A stretch of DNA of 64,000 nt from Fodinibacter sp038258215. GTDB taxonomy: Bacteria > Actinomycetota > Actinomycetes > Actinomycetales > Dermatophilaceae. A program made the translations under genes and the position numbers. The notes beneath the pieces were generated by a model. The model did not search any database. It saw only the letters and a list, made by a program, of their open reading frames with translations, and was not told the DNA's origin. Shown piece by piece: positions 1-7,454 of the stretch (the stretch's first letter is position 1; every line of letters starts with the position of its first letter). The stretch covers positions 70,979 to 134,978 of the forward strand of contig JBBSQC010000005.1 of NCBI GenBank assembly GCA_038258215.1, in the 5' to 3' direction.

Positions 1-149
1 CGGCTCGCGCCACGGCCCTGGGGATCTGGGAGGCGATCAACGAGCCCAACCTCGTGGACAACGTGCTGCCGACGCGCGACCGGGCGACGCTCGTGCTCAC
101 CAAGGGGCCGGACCACGCCGTGACCGGCATCCGGCTGAGGAAGATCTGA
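1..149 (+). CDS. coaA: Pantothenate kinase, C-terminal end (partial)
   Basis: Only the last 48 codons are present; the reading frame enters from the left edge and ends at TGA 147-149. The visible tail contains 'INEPNLVDNVLPTRDRATLV' and ends in 'RLRKI'. This matches the C-terminus of type I (CoaA) pantothenate kinases of actinobacteria, which end in a very similar 'NLV.NILPTR.RATLVL..DH....RLRK' pattern. The enzyme phosphorylates pantothenate, the first step of coenzyme A synthesis, in the cytosol. The call rests on tail similarity recalled from the mycobacterial enzyme and on the neighbours: phoH, uppS and mca follow, as in the mycobacterial coaA region. The start, the P-loop and any regulation lie outside the window. 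Confidence 0.8.
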   Translation, partial: ARATALGIWEAINEPNLVDNVLPTRDRATLVLTKGPDHAVTGIRLRKI

Positions 150-185
150 GCCCACGCGTCGGCACCACCGCGCAGACGCCCAGAA

Positions 186-226
186 CGTCCGGCAGGTTGA
201 CCCCCTGAGCCCACACCTGCCGGACG
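186..226. terminator. Bidirectional hairpin between convergent genes
   Basis: A perfect 12-bp inverted repeat, CGTCCGGCAGGT (186-197) and ACCTGCCGGACG (215-226), encloses a 17-nt loop. It lies between the end of coaA and the end of the convergent transglycosylase gene, where a shared terminator is expected. No T-run follows, which is common in high-GC actinobacteria. Confidence 0.6.
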
Positions 227-242
227 CAAGAACCAGGGGCCC

Positions 243-971
243 TCAGTACCAGTGGGGTGACCGGCTGTTCCACTGGTTGAGGGCGCTGCACGGGGAGCCG
301 TACGACTTCTTGATGTAGTTCAGGCCCCACCGGATCTGGGTGACCGGGTTGGTCCGCCAGTCGCTGCCCATCGTGGCCATCTTGCGGCCCGGAAGGGACT
401 GCGGGATGCCGTAGGCGCCGCTCGAGGAGTTCGCGGCCCGGTAGTCCCAGCCGCTCTCCCCGTTCCAGAGCTGGTTGAGGCAGGACCACTGCCCCTGACC
501 GAAGCCGTACTCCGACATGACCATCCGGGCCGCGGACTTCGGGTCGGACTGGGCGTTGGCGACGATCTGCTTGCGCTCCGCGGCTCGCGCGGCCTTCTGG
601 GCGTCGGCCTTGCGCTCCTTGGCCAGGGCGGCCGCCTTGGCCTTCTGCACCGCGGCGGCTCGCGCGGCCACGGCTGCCTTCTGTGTGTTGCTCGCGGCTC
701 GGTCGGCGCCGACCCGCACGTCGTCGGCCCGCTCGACGGCGATCTGCTCCGTGGAGGTGTCGGACGTCAGGCTGTCCACGGCGAAGGTCAGCGGTTCGGC
801 TCGGGCCGAACCCCCGCTGAGGGTGGTGACGGCAGCCCCCCCGACGAGCAGCGTCGCCGCCATACCAGTCGCGACCACGGGTCGGCTGGATGCCAGCCCC
901 CCCACACGGGCGAGAGCCCGACGCCCGGAGACGGCGTGGCGGGCTGCGTGGTGTGCGGTGCGGTGCGGCAT
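243..971 (-). CDS. Secreted transglycosylase-like protein (lytic, SLT/Rpf-type fold)
   Basis: 242 residues. A basic N-terminus is followed by a hydrophobic stretch (about residues 30-55, 'VVATGMAATLLVGGAAV') and a small-residue site near 'GSARA', so a signal peptide is likely. Residues about 65-135 are Ala/Lys/Glu-rich with many 'AAxRAA' runs, consistent with a coiled-coil or wall-spanning linker. The last ~95 residues carry 'LNQLWNGESGWDYRAANSSSGAYGIPQSLPG', typical of actinobacterial lytic transglycosylase domains: the Glu of 'NGESGW' is the likely catalytic acid and 'AYGIPQ' lines the sugar cleft. It probably cleaves peptidoglycan glycan strands outside the membrane. It is transcribed convergently with coaA. 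Confidence 0.75.
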   Translation of the reverse strand: MPHRTAHHAARHAVSGRRALARVGGLASSRPVVATGMAATLLVGGAAVTTLSGGSARAEPLTFAVDSLTSDTSTEQIAVERADDVRVGADRAASNTQKAAVAARAAAVQKAKAAALAKERKADAQKAARAAERKQIVANAQSDPKSAARMVMSEYGFGQGQWSCLNQLWNGESGWDYRAANSSSGAYGIPQSLPGRKMATMGSDWRTNPVTQIRWGLNYIKKSYGSPCSALNQWNSRSPHWY

Positions 972-1155
972 ACGGCGGGGAGGACCTTCCGGACGGGAGC
1001 AGGGGGGAGGGCGTGGCGGACCAGGCCGTCGTTACCCAATTGAGACATCAACTGTACGGGCGGCCGGTGCGTCGGTGAAATCGACAACTGAGGACGCGCT
1101 CAGGTTGGGGCCGCGACTGCACACCTCACCCGGCGCGGGGCGCCTGCCCGCGGCC

Positions 1156-2511
1156 TCAGACCTCGATGCCCTCCAGCAGGTCGGTCACGAGCGCCGCGAT
1201 GGGACTGCGCTCGGACCGGGTGAGGGTGACGTGAGAGAAGAGCGGGTGCCCCTTGAGCGCCTCCACGACCGCTACGACCCCGTCGTGGCGACCGACACGG
1301 AGGTTGTCACGCTGGGCCACGTCGTGGGTGAGCACGACCCGCGAGTTCTGTCCGATCCGGGACAGCACGGTGAGCAGCACGTTGCGCTCCAGGCTCTGCG
1401 CCTCGTCGACGATGACGAAAGCGTCGTGCAGGGACCGGCCGCGGATGTGGGTGAGCGGGAGCACCTCGAGCATGCCCCGGTCGAGCACCTCCTCGACGAC
1501 CTCGCGCGACACCAGTGCCGAGAGGGTGTCGAACACCGCCTGGCCCCAAGGGTTCATCTTCTCCGCCTCGGAACCGGGCAGGTAGCCCAGCTCCTGGCCG
1601 CCCACGGCATACAACGGCCTGAAGACCACGACACGACGCTGCTGGCGGCGCTCCATCACCGCTTCCAGCCCGGCGCACAGCGCCAGGGCGGACTTCCCGG
1701 TGCCCGCCCGGCCCCCGAGGCTGACGATGCCGACGTCGGGGTCGAGGAGGATGTCGAGGGCGATGCGCTGCTCGGCGCTGCGCCCGTGCAGGCCGAAGGC
1801 GTCTCGGTCCCCGCGCACCAGGCGCACCTGCTTGTCGGGACCCACCCGCCCCAGGCCGGACCCGCGGGGCGAGAGCAGCACCAGGCCGGTGTGGCAGGGC
1901 AGCTCGGCGGCCGCCGCGCTCTCGAGCCGGCCGTACTCGTAGAGGTGGTCCATCTCTTCGACCGTGACGTCGAGCTCGTCCATGCCGGTCCACCCGGACT
2001 CGACGGCGAGCTCGGCGCGATACTCATCCGCCTCGAGCCCGCACGCCGACGCCTTGACCCGCATCGGCAGGTCCTTGCTGACGATGGTCACGATCCGGCC
2101 CTCGTTGGCGAGGTTGCGCGCGACCGCCAGGATGCGGGTGTCGTTGTCTCCGAGCCGAAACCCGGCCGGCAAAGACATCGTGTCCGTGTGGTTGAGCTCG
2201 ACGAGCAGGGTGCCGCCGTCATCTCCGACCGGTACCGGGGCGTCGAGGCGGCCGGCCTTGATGCGCAGGTCGTCGAGCAGGCGAAGGGCAGTGCGGGCGA
2301 AGTACCCGAGCTCGGGGTGGTGGCGCTTCGCCTCGAGCTCGGTGACGACCACGACGGGCAGCACGACCTCGTGCTCCTTGAACCGCATGATGGCTCGGGG
2401 GTCGGCCAGCAGCACCGAGGTGTCCAACACGTAGGTCCGGCGCGGCGGCTGCTCCCCACCCGTCGCCATGGCCTCGGTCGATCCGGCTGCGGGAACCTTG
2501 CTCGGGGTCAT
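1156..2511 (-). CDS. phoH: PIN domain - PhoH ATPase fusion (PhoH2-like)
   Basis: 451 residues from ATG 2511, chosen because GAGGAG lies 6-7 nt upstream; the frame stays open to 2664 but that extension is low-complexity. Residues ~26-160 form a PIN RNase domain beginning 'YVLDTSVLLADP' (first acidic site at D30). The PhoH ATPase follows: Walker A 'GGRAGTGKS' at ~266-274 and Walker B 'FVIVDEAQ' at ~366-372. Family members couple ATP hydrolysis to RNA unwinding and cleavage. In mycobacteria phoH2 follows a small antitoxin gene (phoAT); no separate ORF of that kind is evident here, although the upstream frame is open and carries a short tandem repeat. Neighbour of uppS on the same strand, with a 258-bp gap between them. 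Confidence 0.88.
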   Translation of the reverse strand: MTPSKVPAAGSTEAMATGGEQPPRRTYVLDTSVLLADPRAIMRFKEHEVVLPVVVVTELEAKRHHPELGYFARTALRLLDDLRIKAGRLDAPVPVGDDGGTLLVELNHTDTMSLPAGFRLGDNDTRILAVARNLANEGRIVTIVSKDLPMRVKASACGLEADEYRAELAVESGWTGMDELDVTVEEMDHLYEYGRLESAAAAELPCHTGLVLLSPRGSGLGRVGPDKQVRLVRGDRDAFGLHGRSAEQRIALDILLDPDVGIVSLGGRAGTGKSALALCAGLEAVMERRQQRRVVVFRPLYAVGGQELGYLPGSEAEKMNPWGQAVFDTLSALVSREVVEEVLDRGMLEVLPLTHIRGRSLHDAFVIVDEAQSLERNVLLTVLSRIGQNSRVVLTHDVAQRDNLRVGRHDGVVAVVEALKGHPLFSHVTLTRSERSPIAALVTDLLEGIEV

Positions 2512-2633
2512 CGCCACTCCTCGGGGGTCGAGCACATCGGTGCATCGAACGTACGACTGCCCGCACCCCCGTCCACGCCGCCACGCCGGTTCGTGCCGTC
2601 GGCGTCTGTGAACACCACGCGTCGCTGCTGTGT

Positions 2634-2660
2634 CGGTGTGACCAGTGTGATTGGTGTGAC
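2634..2660. repeat. Three 9-bp-phased TCACAC repeats upstream of phoH
   Basis: Read on the minus strand, TCACACC, TCACACT and TCACACC follow each other at 9-bp spacing, about 125-150 bp before the phoH start. This could be a regulator-binding array or chance low complexity. If translation began at the earlier ATG at 2664 the repeat would encode 'SHTNHTGHTDT'. Confidence 0.4.
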
Positions 2661-2769
2661 TCACGAAGCCTGTGGGGCGGATGAGGACGTCGTGTCCGCT
2701 TCCGAACGGATCACCGGCCGTCGACGGCGCCAGGAACCCGCCAGCAGAGCGACGGCTCGCGCCCGCCGA

Positions 2770-3531
2770 TCAGGATCCGAAGCGGCGGTTGCGCTCGCCG
2801 TACGCCCGCAGCGCGCGCAGGAAGTCGACCTTGCGGAAGTCGGGCCAGTACGCCTCACAGAAGTAGAACTCGCTGTGCGCGCTCTGCCAGAGCAGGAAGC
2901 CACCCAGGCGCTGCTCCCCCGACGTGCGGATCACGAGGTCGGGGTCGGGCTGGCCCTTGGTGTAGAGGTGCTCGGCGATGTGCTCGACGTCGATGACCTC
3001 CGCCAGCTCCTCGATGCTCGTGCCCCTCGAGGCGTGCTCGTGGAGCAGGGAACGGACGGCGTCGGCGATCTCGCGGCGTCCCCCGTAGCCGACCGCCACG
3101 TTGACAAGCATTCCCTCGGCGTCGCGGGTCCGGTCGCCGGCGGCCTTGAGCTGCTGTGCGGTGTTGGCGGGCAGCAGGTCGAGCGCTCCGACGGTGTGGA
3201 TCCGCCACCGGTGGGTGTCGGCCAGCATGTCGACCGCTCGCCCGATGATGTCGAGCAGCGGAGTCAGCTCCGGCTCGGGACGGTTGAGGTTGTCGGTGGA
3301 GAGCAGCCACAGGGTGACCACCTCGACCCCGACCTCCTCGCACCAGGACAGGAGGTTCGCGATGTTGTCCGCCCCCGCCTGGTGCCCCTCACTGGCCCCG
3401 GCGCCCCGGGCCCGGGCCCACCTGCGGTTGCCGTCCAACATCACGCCGACGTGCCGTGGGACGGGGGCGCTGCCGAGCTCCTTGGTGAGACGGCGAGCGT
3501 AGGCGGCATACAGGACGTCACTGAGCCCCAT
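2770..3531 (-). CDS. uppS: Z-isoprenyl diphosphate synthase (UppS/short-chain family)
   Basis: 253 residues from ATG 3531, preceded by GGGAGGG at good spacing; an in-frame ATG 17 codons earlier lacks a comparable site. The cis-prenyltransferase signature 'HVGVMLDGNRRWAR' lies at ~27-40 with the catalytic Asp at ~33, and the C-terminal 'RTSGEQRLGGFLLWQSAHSE' is the conserved RxSGExRLS-FxLWQ region binding isopentenyl diphosphate. Such enzymes add isopentenyl units in cis to make polyprenyl diphosphates for cell-wall lipid carriers. Position beside hlyIII and near mca matches mycobacterial Rv1086, which makes the short Z,E-farnesyl diphosphate, so short-chain activity is possible. Product chain length cannot be read from the sequence. 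Confidence 0.88.
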   Translation of the reverse strand: MGLSDVLYAAYARRLTKELGSAPVPRHVGVMLDGNRRWARARGAGASEGHQAGADNIANLLSWCEEVGVEVVTLWLLSTDNLNRPEPELTPLLDIIGRAVDMLADTHRWRIHTVGALDLLPANTAQQLKAAGDRTRDAEGMLVNVAVGYGGRREIADAVRSLLHEHASRGTSIEELAEVIDVEHIAEHLYTKGQPDPDLVIRTSGEQRLGGFLLWQSAHSEFYFCEAYWPDFRKVDFLRALRAYGERNRRFGS

Positions 3532-3656
3532 CTGCCCTCCCACGTCTCGAGAGCCGCGGGAGTCCTCCAGCGGCGGCGCCACTCACGGTACTCCGCACCC
3601 TCCCGCCGGTCTCGGAGGACGCTCGGCGGAGCCCGTCGATGCTCGCGATCGCAACC

Positions 3657-3688
3657 AACCTACGCTCGCGTAGGTTAGGCTGAGGTCA
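3657..3688 (+). promoter_or_regulatory. Palindrome and iron-box-like site at the hlyIII start
   Basis: AACCTACG (3657-3664), a CTCG loop and CGTAGGTT (3669-3676) form a perfect 8-bp inverted repeat. From 3670, the sequence GTAGGTTAGGCTGAGGTCA matches 14 of 19 positions of the textbook DtxR/IdeR iron box, including an unbroken run of 11. TAGGTT (3671-3676) would also serve as a -10 element. The hlyIII ATG is at 3688, so a repressor here would cover the transcription and translation start. Regulator and function are inferred. Confidence 0.4.
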
Positions 3689-4401
3689 TGAACCCCCAGC
3701 CCCGACGGACCCAGGACTCCGGTCCTCTCGAGGCCCTGGAGGTCAAGGTCGAGGCGGTCGTGCTCAAGGTCAAGCCCCGACTGCGCGGCTGGCTGCACGC
3801 CGGGATGACCCCCGTGGCGCTCGTCGCCGGTGTCGTGCTCGTGGTGCTGGCCGGGACCGCTCAGGAGAAGATGTCCGCCGCCGTCTTCGCCGGCACCGCC
3901 GTGCTTCTCTTCGCGACTTCCGCGGTCTACCACCGCGGCACCTGGTCCCCCCGGGTGGATGCCGTCCTGCGGCGGTTCGACCACTCCAACATCTTTCTCA
4001 TCATCGCCGGGAGCTACACCCCGTTCGCGCTCCTGCTGCCCGCTGACCAGGCCCGGACCCTGCTCCTCATCGTCTGGTCGGGCGCCATCATGGGCGTCGC
4101 CTTCAGGGTGTTCTGGGCGGGGGCGCCGCGCTGGCTCTACGTGCCGGTCTACGTGCTGCTCGGCTGGGTGGCCGTCTTCTATTTCAGCCCGCTCCTCGAG
4201 CATGCGGGGGTGGCGGTCATGACGTGGGTGGTCATCGGTGGTGTGCTCTACAGCCTCGGTGCCCTCGTCTACGGGACGAAGCGGCCGGACATCTCCCCGC
4301 GCTGGTTCGGCTTCCACGAGGTGTTCCACGCGCTCACTATCCTGGCCTTCACGGCCCACTTCGTGGCAGCGTCCCTGGCGCTGACCGGACCGACCGTCTG
4401 A
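3688..4401 (+). CDS. Hemolysin III / PAQR family membrane protein
   Basis: 237 residues with about seven hydrophobic segments after a ~35-residue cytosolic N-terminus. Family signatures are present: 'TSAVYHRGTW' (~75-85), 'DHSNIFLIIAGSYTPF' (~96-111) and 'FGFHEVFHALTILAFTAHF' near the C-terminus; the conserved His residues of SxxxH and HxxxH are the presumed zinc ligands of this seven-helix hydrolase-like fold. The name hemolysin III is historical and the substrate is unknown. It diverges from uppS and faces the small membrane-protein/mca pair. A palindrome with an iron-box-like sequence overlaps the start. Confidence 0.85.
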   Translation: MNPQPRRTQDSGPLEALEVKVEAVVLKVKPRLRGWLHAGMTPVALVAGVVLVVLAGTAQEKMSAAVFAGTAVLLFATSAVYHRGTWSPRVDAVLRRFDHSNIFLIIAGSYTPFALLLPADQARTLLLIVWSGAIMGVAFRVFWAGAPRWLYVPVYVLLGWVAVFYFSPLLEHAGVAVMTWVVIGGVLYSLGALVYGTKRPDISPRWFGFHEVFHALTILAFTAHFVAASLALTGPTV

Positions 4402-4435
4402 CCGAACGGGCGCCGGACCGGATGCCGGGCACGGC

Positions 4436-4771
4436 TCAGGTTCGGTCGGGCTCCGCCCGACCACCCTCGTCCTCGTGGTTGTCGTCCTGGTCCTCCATCG
4501 GATCCGGGCTGGCCCGTTCCGCGGGGGCGGGCCCCTGGGCCGCAGCCTCCTCGAGGTCGACCGGGGGCTCAGCCGCGGCGGCCGCGGCCAGGTCCGACTC
4601 GGTGGCCTGCGGCTCGTCGTTTCGCCGGTGGGCGGCCTGCTGGCGATAGGACATCCGCCGCATCCGAGCGTTCATGTTGCGCATGAGGAACCAGAGGACC
4701 AACGCCAGGAGGAAGAAGGCCACGAACGCGAGGAAACCGGGGCCGGCGTCGTTGGCTGCTGGGTCGTTCAC
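4436..4771 (-). CDS. Small single-pass membrane protein coupled to mca
   Basis: 111 residues from a GTG directly abutting the mca stop codon (no gap), so it is probably translated by coupling from mca. Residues ~12-30 ('GFLAFVAFFLLALVLWFLM') form one transmembrane helix followed by a basic stretch 'RNMNARMRRMSYRQQAAHRR', then a long acidic, Ala/Glu/Asp-rich cytosolic tail. Position downstream of mca matches Rv1083 of M. tuberculosis, also a short membrane protein of unknown role. No catalytic motif is visible. Confidence 0.7.
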   Translation of the reverse strand: MNDPAANDAGPGFLAFVAFFLLALVLWFLMRNMNARMRRMSYRQQAAHRRNDEPQATESDLAAAAAAEPPVDLEEAAAQGPAPAERASPDPMEDQDDNHEDEGGRAEPDRT

Positions 4772-5707
4772 CTAGCTGCGCTCCTGTCGGGTGTCGTGCG
4801 CGATGGTGAGACCGTTCGACCGTGCGAGCGCATCGGCCACGGCCACGGTCTCCGGCAGCCCGGCGAAGAGGTCGTCCTCGCCCTCCGCGATCGGGACGAA
4901 GGACAGCGCGGCCTCGAAGTCCTCGGTCGGCCAGATCTCGGCCTGCACCTCGCGGGAGACGCGGAACCACGAGCCATCCGGGTCGACCTGGGTGGCGTGG
5001 GCGAGCAACGCGGCGTCACGGCGCTCGAACCAGGCCGAGCACTCGACCCTCGTGGTCACGGGGCGGTCGGGCCGACTCCAGTTCTCCAACCACTCGGCGT
5101 AGGGGCTTTCCTCCCCGAGCGCCGTGAGCGCCTCGTGGAACGCGCCGATCCTGGCCTTGCTGAACGTCTGGTTGTAGTACACCTTCAGCGGCTGCCATGC
5201 CTCCCCCGCGTGCTTGAACGCCTCCGGGTCGCCGGCCGCGACGACGGCCGCCATCGAGACGACGTGACACATGATGTGGTCGGGATGCGGATAACCCCCG
5301 TTCTCGTCGTAGGTCGTCATCACGTGCGGGCGGAACCGTCGGATCTCCCGCACCAGCGCCTCCGTGGTCACCTCGACCGGCTCGAGGGCGAAGCAGCCCT
5401 CCGGCAGCGGGGGGACCGGATCCCCCTCGGGCAGGCCGGAGTCGACGAACCCGAGCCAGGCGTGGTCGACCCCGAGCACCTCGCGGGCCGCGGCCATCTC
5501 GTCGCGGCGCACCTGGGCGAGGTCCCGGATGATGTGGGCGTCTTCCTTGAGCCTGGGGTTGAGCACGTCCCCACGCTCTCCCCCGGTGCACGAGACGACG
5601 AGCACCTCGTGGCCCTGGTCGACGTACCGCGCCATGGTGGCCGCGCCCTTGCTGGACTCGTCGTCGGGGTGCGCGTGGACGCACATCAGGCGGAGCCGGT
5701 CGGACAC
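4772..5707 (-). CDS. mca: Mycothiol S-conjugate amidase
   Basis: 311 residues from GTG 5707, which has AAGGGG about 8 nt upstream. The N-terminal 'MCVHAHPDDESSKGAATMARY' is the zinc-site signature of the LmbE-like deacetylases; the SSKGAAT form separates Mca from MshB (SLGNGAT). 'TYDENGGYPHPDHIMCH' further on supplies the third zinc His and catalytic residues. Mca cleaves the amide of mycothiol-toxin adducts, releasing a mercapturic acid for export and GlcN-Ins for recycling. Presence implies a mycothiol-using actinomycete. It is co-directional with and directly abuts the small membrane protein gene; DUF4307 and greA lie divergently, the arrangement seen in mycobacteria. Confidence 0.92.
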   Translation of the reverse strand: MSDRLRLMCVHAHPDDESSKGAATMARYVDQGHEVLVVSCTGGERGDVLNPRLKEDAHIIRDLAQVRRDEMAAAREVLGVDHAWLGFVDSGLPEGDPVPPLPEGCFALEPVEVTTEALVREIRRFRPHVMTTYDENGGYPHPDHIMCHVVSMAAVVAAGDPEAFKHAGEAWQPLKVYYNQTFSKARIGAFHEALTALGEESPYAEWLENWSRPDRPVTTRVECSAWFERRDAALLAHATQVDPDGSWFRVSREVQAEIWPTEDFEAALSFVPIAEGEDDLFAGLPETVAVADALARSNGLTIAHDTRQERS

Positions 5708-5802
5708 TGCGGGACCCCTTCGGTGCGGCGGCCTCGGGGCGTCCCCGAGAATGGACACCCATCCTCTCACCGCACGAGGACACCCTCGACATCAGGACCG
5801 GT

Positions 5803-6180
5803 ATGCCGCTGCCCCGCCCCGCCCCCGGAACGACGCGATGGTGGGTCGTCGGTGCCACCGGCTGCCTCCTGGCCGTGGGGGTCATCATCTGGTGGGGAAT
5901 CGTCTCCACCGTCGGCAGCGTGCGCCCGGAGGTGACGGCCTACGCGGTGAAGTCCGACTCGGTGGTGCTCGTGGAGTACGACCTGCACCGGCCGGAGGGT
6001 GTGCCGGTGGTCTGCCAGGTCGTCGCGCTGGACAGCGGGAAGGGCCGGGTGGGCGCAGTGGAGGACCGGGTCCCGGCATCCGGCCCGTCCTCCGTGCACC
6101 GGGAGGTCCGGGTGCGCACGAGCGCCCGCGCCGTGACCGGCGTGGTGGACTCCTGCGTGCGCGTCACCTCCACCCCCTGA
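5803..6180 (+). CDS. DUF4307 family membrane-anchored protein
   Basis: 125 residues. One transmembrane helix (~15-38, 'VVGATGCLLAVGVIIWWGIV') precedes a ~85-residue extracytoplasmic domain, 'VTAYAVKSDSVVLVEYDLHR...VCQVVALDSGKGRVG', with two Cys that could pair. The pattern and the position between mca and greA match DUF4307 (Rv1081c in M. tuberculosis). Function unknown. It diverges from mca with about 95 bp between starts. Confidence 0.75.
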   Translation: MPLPRPAPGTTRWWVVGATGCLLAVGVIIWWGIVSTVGSVRPEVTAYAVKSDSVVLVEYDLHRPEGVPVVCQVVALDSGKGRVGAVEDRVPASGPSSVHREVRVRTSARAVTGVVDSCVRVTSTP

Positions 6181-6241
6181 CTCGACTTCTTGCCCCCCAG
6201 CCACGTCGTGGGTCACCAGGAGGCCGCCCGGACGTGGCGGA

Positions 6242-6270
6242 TTCGCAATATGTGGGTGGGTTGGTAGACT
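6242..6270 (+). promoter_or_regulatory. Possible greA promoter
   Basis: TTCGCA (6242-6247), a 17-bp spacer and TAGACT (6265-6270) resemble housekeeping -35/-10 elements about 135 bp upstream of the greA GTG. The -10 is good and the -35 weak. Confidence 0.35.
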
Positions 6271-6403
6271 GACTCTTTCCACTATCGGGTCTGGGTCCGA
6301 GCGGTTGCCGTCCATCGGTGTCGCGGACCCGGGCCCGTTGCCGTAGCCCGCAGTGCCGCCTCGTGCGGACGGTGGGTGCGACCCACGATTCAGGAGTAGT
6401 CAC

Positions 6404-6892
6404 GTGACCGAGACAGCCAACAAGGCGAGCTACCTCACCCAGGGTGCCTTCGACCGTCTCAAGGGCGAGCTCGACGAGCTGTCGGGCCCGGGCCGGAGCG
6501 ACATCACCAAGAAGATCGAGGCCGCCCGCGAGGAGGGTGACCTCAAGGAGAACGGCGGCTACCACGCGGCCCGCGAGGAGCAGGGCAAGATGGAGGCCCG
6601 CATCCGCCAGCTGACCCAGCTCCTGGAGACGGCCGTCATCGGCGAGACCCCGCCCGACGACGGCGTGGTCGAGCCCGGCATGGTCGTGAAGGTCGCCATG
6701 TTCGGCGATGAGGAGACCTTCCTGCTGGGGTCGCGCGAGATCAACGACGACACGATGCAGGTCTACTCCGAGAAGTCGCCCATCGGTGCCGCCGTCAACG
6801 GCGCGAAGATCGGCGATCTGGTGACGTACGAGGCTCCCAATGGCAAGCACATCGAGGTGAAGGTCCTCGCGACCACCCCCTACGAGGGCTGA
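6404..6892 (+). CDS. greA: Transcription elongation factor GreA
   Basis: 162 residues from GTG 6404, chosen because AGGAG sits 7 nt upstream. The N-terminal coiled coil (~1-75) has the family signature 'EEGDLKENGGYHAAREEQGK', whose acidic tip (D and E of 'GDLKENGGYHAA') enters the RNA polymerase secondary channel to stimulate cleavage of backtracked RNA. The C-terminal FKBP-like domain (~80-162) is complete, with 'SPIGAAVNGAKIGD'. Length is normal for the family. It stands alone with a long leader. Confidence 0.95.
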   Translation: MTETANKASYLTQGAFDRLKGELDELSGPGRSDITKKIEAAREEGDLKENGGYHAAREEQGKMEARIRQLTQLLETAVIGETPPDDGVVEPGMVVKVAMFGDEETFLLGSREINDDTMQVYSEKSPIGAAVNGAKIGDLVTYEAPNGKHIEVKVLATTPYEG

Positions 6893-6970
6893 GCCACCGC
6901 TCAGACCAGTCGGGTTCCACTCGTCACGACACCTCAGCCCGTCAGGCTTCCCCTCCGGCCGAGCGAGCGC

Positions 6971-7387
6971 TCATCGCACCAGGCAGAACGGGTGCCCGGC
7001 CGGGTCGAGGTAGACGACGAAGCCACCTTCCACGGACGGCTGGTGCTCGTGCCGGGTGGCTCCCGCAGCGAGCACCTGCCGCTCGCCCTCCGCCAGGTCG
7101 GCGATCTGCAGGTCGAGGTGGAACTGCTGGGGGTGCGAGCCCGCCGGCCAGGTCGGGGCGATGAAGTCGCCGATGCGCTGGAAGGCCAGGGTCGCGCGCC
7201 CGTCGGGCTGCTGCGGGGACACCCCACCGCCGGGCGGCACGAGGGTCACCCAGTCGTCGTCGGAGGAGTCCTCGACCTGCCAGCCGAGAACCTGGGCGTA
7301 GAACGCGCCGAGGGCGCGCGCGTCGGGACAGTCGAGCACCACGAGGTCGAGGACGGGTCGTGGCGGGGCCGCTGTGTGCTCACTCAT
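6971..7387 (-). CDS. VOC (glyoxalase/bleomycin-resistance fold) protein
   Basis: 138 residues from ATG 7387 ('MSEHTAAPPRPVLDLVVLDC'). It has two betaalphabetabetabeta halves: 'LVVLDCPDARALGAFYAQVLGWQ' and 'HLDLQIADLAEGERQVLAAGA', ending 'YLDPAGHPFCLVR'. These are typical of small single-domain VOC metalloenzymes that act as dimers; H95-region and C-terminal acidic residues could bind metal. Substrate not deducible. No strong ribosome site is visible, so the start is provisional. Convergent with greA. Confidence 0.75.
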   Translation of the reverse strand: MSEHTAAPPRPVLDLVVLDCPDARALGAFYAQVLGWQVEDSSDDDWVTLVPPGGGVSPQQPDGRATLAFQRIGDFIAPTWPAGSHPQQFHLDLQIADLAEGERQVLAAGATRHEHQPSVEGGFVVYLDPAGHPFCLVR

Positions 7388-7454
7388 GCGCGTGAGGCTA
7401 CGACAGCCCACCGACAGGTGTCTCGCCCATTTCGGCCCGTCCGGGGGGCGCCGT

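Noticed and set aside
972..1155. Possible c-di-AMP riboswitch upstream of the transglycosylase gene
   Set aside because: Such riboswitches often precede wall hydrolases, but I could not find the conserved core or pairing in this leader.
517..3678. Very long open frames opposite real genes, e.g. 1053 codons here and 1223 codons at 31420-35091 on the plus strand
   Set aside because: They lie antisense to phoH/uppS and mfd, lack protein-like composition, and result from the strong G/C third-position bias.
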